Of a stretch of 64,000 bases of DNA, positions 60,931 through 64,000 are shown one piece after another. How positions within the stretch are numbered: the first letter of the stretch is position 1; each line of letters opens with the position of its first letter. Position numbers and translations under genes: made by a program. This DNA is from Mycolicibacterium sp. CBMA 247 (GTDB lineage Bacteria > Actinomycetota > Actinomycetes > Mycobacteriales > Mycobacteriaceae), in NCBI RefSeq assembly GCF_009729095.1, contig NZ_VTGX01000001.1, forward strand, positions 1,488,001 through 1,552,000, in the 5' to 3' direction. The notes below the pieces were generated by a model. It made no database searches. It had not been told where the DNA came from and saw only the letters and a program-made list of their open reading frames with translations.

Positions 60931-60947
60931 GTACCCCCAGGGGGTAT
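60931..60947. promoter_or_regulatory. CsoR/RicR-type operator-like palindrome B
   Basis: GTACCCCCAGGGGGTAT differs from palindrome A only at its first base and lies 58 nt (centre to centre) further upstream. Confidence 0.7.
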
Positions 60948-60968
60948 CAATTCGGGGGCTACAACGAC

Positions 60969-61028
60969 GCGAGCGACCGTGTAGGTACGCAGATCACGGT
61001 GTGTCGGCGTACAGACGCGGTCGCTCGC
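60969..61028 (-). repeat. 60-nt palindromic element, copy 2 (inverted)
   Basis: Its reverse complement matches copy 1 at about nine of ten positions: same length, same stems GCGAGCGACCG / CGGTCGCTCGC. It lies between the operator-like palindromes and the htpX stop, so the two copies bracket the DUF1326 gene in opposite orientation. Confidence 0.85.
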
Positions 61029-61040
61029 GGTGAAAAGGAA

Positions 61041-61928
<888 letters not shown>

Positions 61929-61994
61929 CTAGCTAGGCAACTACTCGGCAACCATCGCTGATTAAACGCTCAGTTACCGGCCGTGGTTCCGGAA

Positions 61995-63002
61995 TCAGCC
62001 GTGACGGTTCACCGTGTAGTCCACAAGTGTGGCCAGTGCGTCACGGCCGGGCCCCGCCGGCAGGCTGGCCAGCTCGTCTGAGGCCCGCGCCGCATATTGG
62101 GCCACCGTCTCCTTGGCGTGCGCCATTCCGGGCGAGCGCCGCAGCAGCGCCAGCGCCTCGGCCACGTCCTCGTCGCGCTCGACCGGCCCGGCCAGCAACT
62201 CGCGCAACCGGTCGGCGTCCGGCCCGGTCTCGCGCAGCGCATAGAGCACCGGCAGGGTGTGCACGCCCTCGCGCAGGTCAGTGCCCGGGACCTTGCCCGA
62301 CTCGTCGGGATCGCTGTCGATATCGATGATGTCGTCGGAGATCTGGAACGCGGTGCCCACGATTCCGCCGAGCCGGTGGAGCCGCTCGATCTGCTCGTCG
62401 TCGGCACCCGAGAACGTCGCGCCGAACCGTCCCGACGCCGCGATCAGGCAGGCGGTCTTCTCATAGACCACCTTGAGGTAATGGTCGACGGAGTCGACAT
62501 GCTCGGCCGCGCCGCGGGTCTCGCGCATCTGGCCGGTCACCAGTTGGGCGAATGTGTCTGCAATCACACGCACCGCGTCGGGTCCGAGCCGCGAAACCAG
62601 CCGGGAGGCAGTGGCGAACAGGTAGTCACCGGCCAGGATCGCGATGTTGTTGCCCCACCTGGCATTGGCGCTCGGCGCCCCGCGCCGCATCTGAGCCTCG
62701 TCCATCACGTCGTCGTGGTACAGCGTGGCCAGGTGCACGAGCTCGATGACCGCACCGGCGATCGCGACGTCGGGATCATCGGGCCGGGGCCCCAAGGACG
62801 CCGAGAGCACTGTGAACAGTGGGCGGAACCGTTTTCCGCCGGCCTGGAACAGATGCTGGACGGCCTCGGCCATGAGCTCATCGGCTTTGCCCAGCTCATC
62901 GGACATCAGTTGTTCGATCCTGGCGACGCTGTCCCGGACGTCGGCGGCGAAGGCCGCGTCCCCGAAATCAACGCCTGCCACCACAGTCGCTGGTGTCCTC
63001 AT
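61995..63002 (-). CDS. grcC1: Polyprenyl diphosphate synthase GrcC1
   Basis: 335 aa from the ATG at 63000-63002, the same length as Rv0562; the frame continues upstream but without a homologous start. Long-chain trans-prenyltransferase: first aspartate motif in LATLYHDDVMDEAQMRRG (Asp97, 98, 101), second in ISDDIIDIDSD, plus GGKRFRP near the N-terminus. It should make the prenyl side chain for menaquinone. Neighbouring menJ reduces that chain, so the divergent pair works on one pathway. Confidence 0.92.
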   Translation of the reverse strand: MRTPATVVAGVDFGDAAFAADVRDSVARIEQLMSDELGKADELMAEAVQHLFQAGGKRFRPLFTVLSASLGPRPDDPDVAIAGAVIELVHLATLYHDDVMDEAQMRRGAPSANARWGNNIAILAGDYLFATASRLVSRLGPDAVRVIADTFAQLVTGQMRETRGAAEHVDSVDHYLKVVYEKTACLIAASGRFGATFSGADDEQIERLHRLGGIVGTAFQISDDIIDIDSDPDESGKVPGTDLREGVHTLPVLYALRETGPDADRLRELLAGPVERDEDVAEALALLRRSPGMAHAKETVAQYAARASDELASLPAGPGRDALATLVDYTVNRHG

Positions 63003-63023
63003 TCGTCCAACATACTGGGAGCA

Positions 63024-64000
63024 ATGGATACCAAGGCAGACGTGGTCGTCATCGGCGCCGGGCCGACCGGGTCGGCGGCCGCCGCATGGGCGGCGCGAGC
63101 CGGTCGTGACGTGCTGGTAGTCGATGCGGCACAGTTCCCCCGGGACAAGGCATGCGGCGACGGGCTGACGCCCCGTGCGGTTGCCGAACTGGAACGGCTC
63201 GGCATGGGGCCGTGGCTCGATACCCGGATCCGGCATCACGGTCTGCGGATGTCGGGATTCGGCGCCGACGTCGAAGTGCCGTGGCCCGGTCCGTCGTTCC
63301 CGTCCACGGGCAGCGCAGTCCCGCGCACCGAACTCGACGACCGCATCCGCTCCGTCGCTGCCGACGACGGTGCCAAGATGCGGTTGGGCGTCAAAGCCGT
63401 TGGCGTGACGTATGACTCACGCGGACGGGTCGATTCGGTACAGCTCGATGACGGCGCCACGATCGGCTGCACCGATCTGATCGTGGCCGACGGGGCCCGC
63501 TCCACCCTGGGCCGCGTGCTGGGCCGAACCTGGCACAAGGAGACCGTCTACGGCGTGGCCATCCGCGGCTATATCGCCACACCGCGCGCCAACGAGCCGT
63601 GGATCACCTCGCATCTGGAGCTGCGCTCCCCCGAGGGCCAGGTGCTGCCCGGCTACGGCTGGATCTTCCCGCTGGGCAACGGCGAGGTGAACATCGGCGT
63701 GGGTGCACTGGCGACGGCCAAACGCCCCGCCGACGCCGCGCTGCGGCCGCTGCTGTCGTACTACACCGGGCTACGCCGCGAGGAGTGGGGATTTTCCGGC
63801 GAGCCGCGGGCCGCGCTGTCGGCGCTGCTGCCGATGGGCGGCGCGGTGTCCGGGGTGGCCGGGCCGAACTGGATGCTGGTCGGCGACGCGGCCGCCTGCG
63901 TCAACCCGCTCAACGGCGAGGGCATCGACTACGGGCTGGAGACCGGACGGCTGGCCGCCGAACTGCTGGGATCGGGCGACTATTCACACGCGTGGCCGGC
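63024..64000 (+). CDS. menJ: Geranylgeranyl reductase-family flavoprotein (MenJ), 3' end outside window
   Basis: Starts ATG at 63024 and is open to the right edge (325 residues visible; about 408 in M. tuberculosis Rv0561c as I recall). The N-terminal FAD motif is VVVIGAGPTGSAAAAWAAR, followed by ACGDGLTPRAV, typical of the reductase family, and the second FAD motif LVGDAAACVNPLNGEGIDYG near residues 290-310. MenJ saturates one isoprene unit of menaquinone. It is divergent from grcC1 with only 21 nt between starts, so the promoters overlap. Confidence 0.88.
   Translation, partial: MDTKADVVVIGAGPTGSAAAAWAARAGRDVLVVDAAQFPRDKACGDGLTPRAVAELERLGMGPWLDTRIRHHGLRMSGFGADVEVPWPGPSFPSTGSAVPRTELDDRIRSVAADDGAKMRLGVKAVGVTYDSRGRVDSVQLDDGATIGCTDLIVADGARSTLGRVLGRTWHKETVYGVAIRGYIATPRANEPWITSHLELRSPEGQVLPGYGWIFPLGNGEVNIGVGALATAKRPADAALRPLLSYYTGLRREEWGFSGEPRAALSALLPMGGAVSGVAGPNWMLVGDAAACVNPLNGEGIDYGLETGRLAAELLGSGDYSHAWP

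Noticed and set aside
60098..61028. CRISPR-like reading of the short repeats
   Set aside because: The repeats are a slippage array and an inverted pair, not regularly spaced direct repeats with unique spacers, and no cas gene is present.

Overview
The window looks like a chromosome segment of a fast-growing mycobacterium (Mycolicibacterium-type). It is high in GC and has a complete mce operon with Mce-associated proteins. It also carries TrcRS-type, GrcC1, HtpX, GpsA and YajQ genes in an order like M. tuberculosis Rv0561c-Rv0566c, a 13E12/DUF222 gene, a SulP-carbonic anhydrase fusion like Rv3273, and a PitA pair like Rv0545c/Rv0544c. Gene names and Rv comparisons come from reading the translations against remembered families; no search was run.

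Region 1 (1-2.6 kb) is lower in GC and decayed. It holds a partial unknown gene, an Imm61-like immunity gene with a frameshift, small intact orphan genes, and several coding remnants in broken frames. This looks like the residue of a polymorphic toxin/immunity locus. Region 2 (2.6-9.3 kb) has an SDR enzyme with an N-terminal CxxC pair, an operon of FtsX-like permease, ABC ATPase fused to a cyclic-nucleotide-binding-like domain, and NYN/LOTUS-type protein, and then galT-galK. Region 3 (9.3-20.9 kb) is accessory. It has two near-identical copies of a small secreted His-rich protein with a shared 5' leader, a Thr/Pro-repeat membrane protein, a patatin lipase, a 13E12 nuclease with an SOS-like box on its start codon, a flavin monooxygenase, a P450, a sensor-domain lipoprotein and its truncated paralogue, a GH25-like protein and a DesA3-like desaturase.

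Region 4 (20.8-36.5 kb) contains a Ser/Thr kinase fused to a solute-binding-type sensor, divergent from a large LPG-synthase-like membrane protein with a kinase-like middle. After these come a SNF2 helicase, two DUF7159-type surface proteins, PitA with its small partner, a cutinase, a polytopic membrane protein and DUF6319, ending at tRNA-Tyr. Region 5 (36.6-47.6 kb) holds yajQ and a ten-gene mce unit (yrbEA-yrbEB-mceABCDEF-mas-MPT64-like) with tightly overlapping start and stop codons. Such systems import lipids.

Region 6 (47.7-57.4 kb) has two self-contained regulated units: an ArsR-type regulator facing an MFS exporter across two palindromes, and an XRE-cupin regulator facing an alcohol dehydrogenase-APC permease pair across another. 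gpsA, two small secreted proteins and a TrcR/TrcS two-component pair complete it. Region 7 (57.9-64 kb) has the SulP-carbonic anhydrase, a Cys-cluster DUF1326 protein preceded by two metal-operator-like palindromes and bracketed by two inverted copies of a 60-nt palindromic element, htpX, grcC1, and a menJ-type reductase cut by the window edge.
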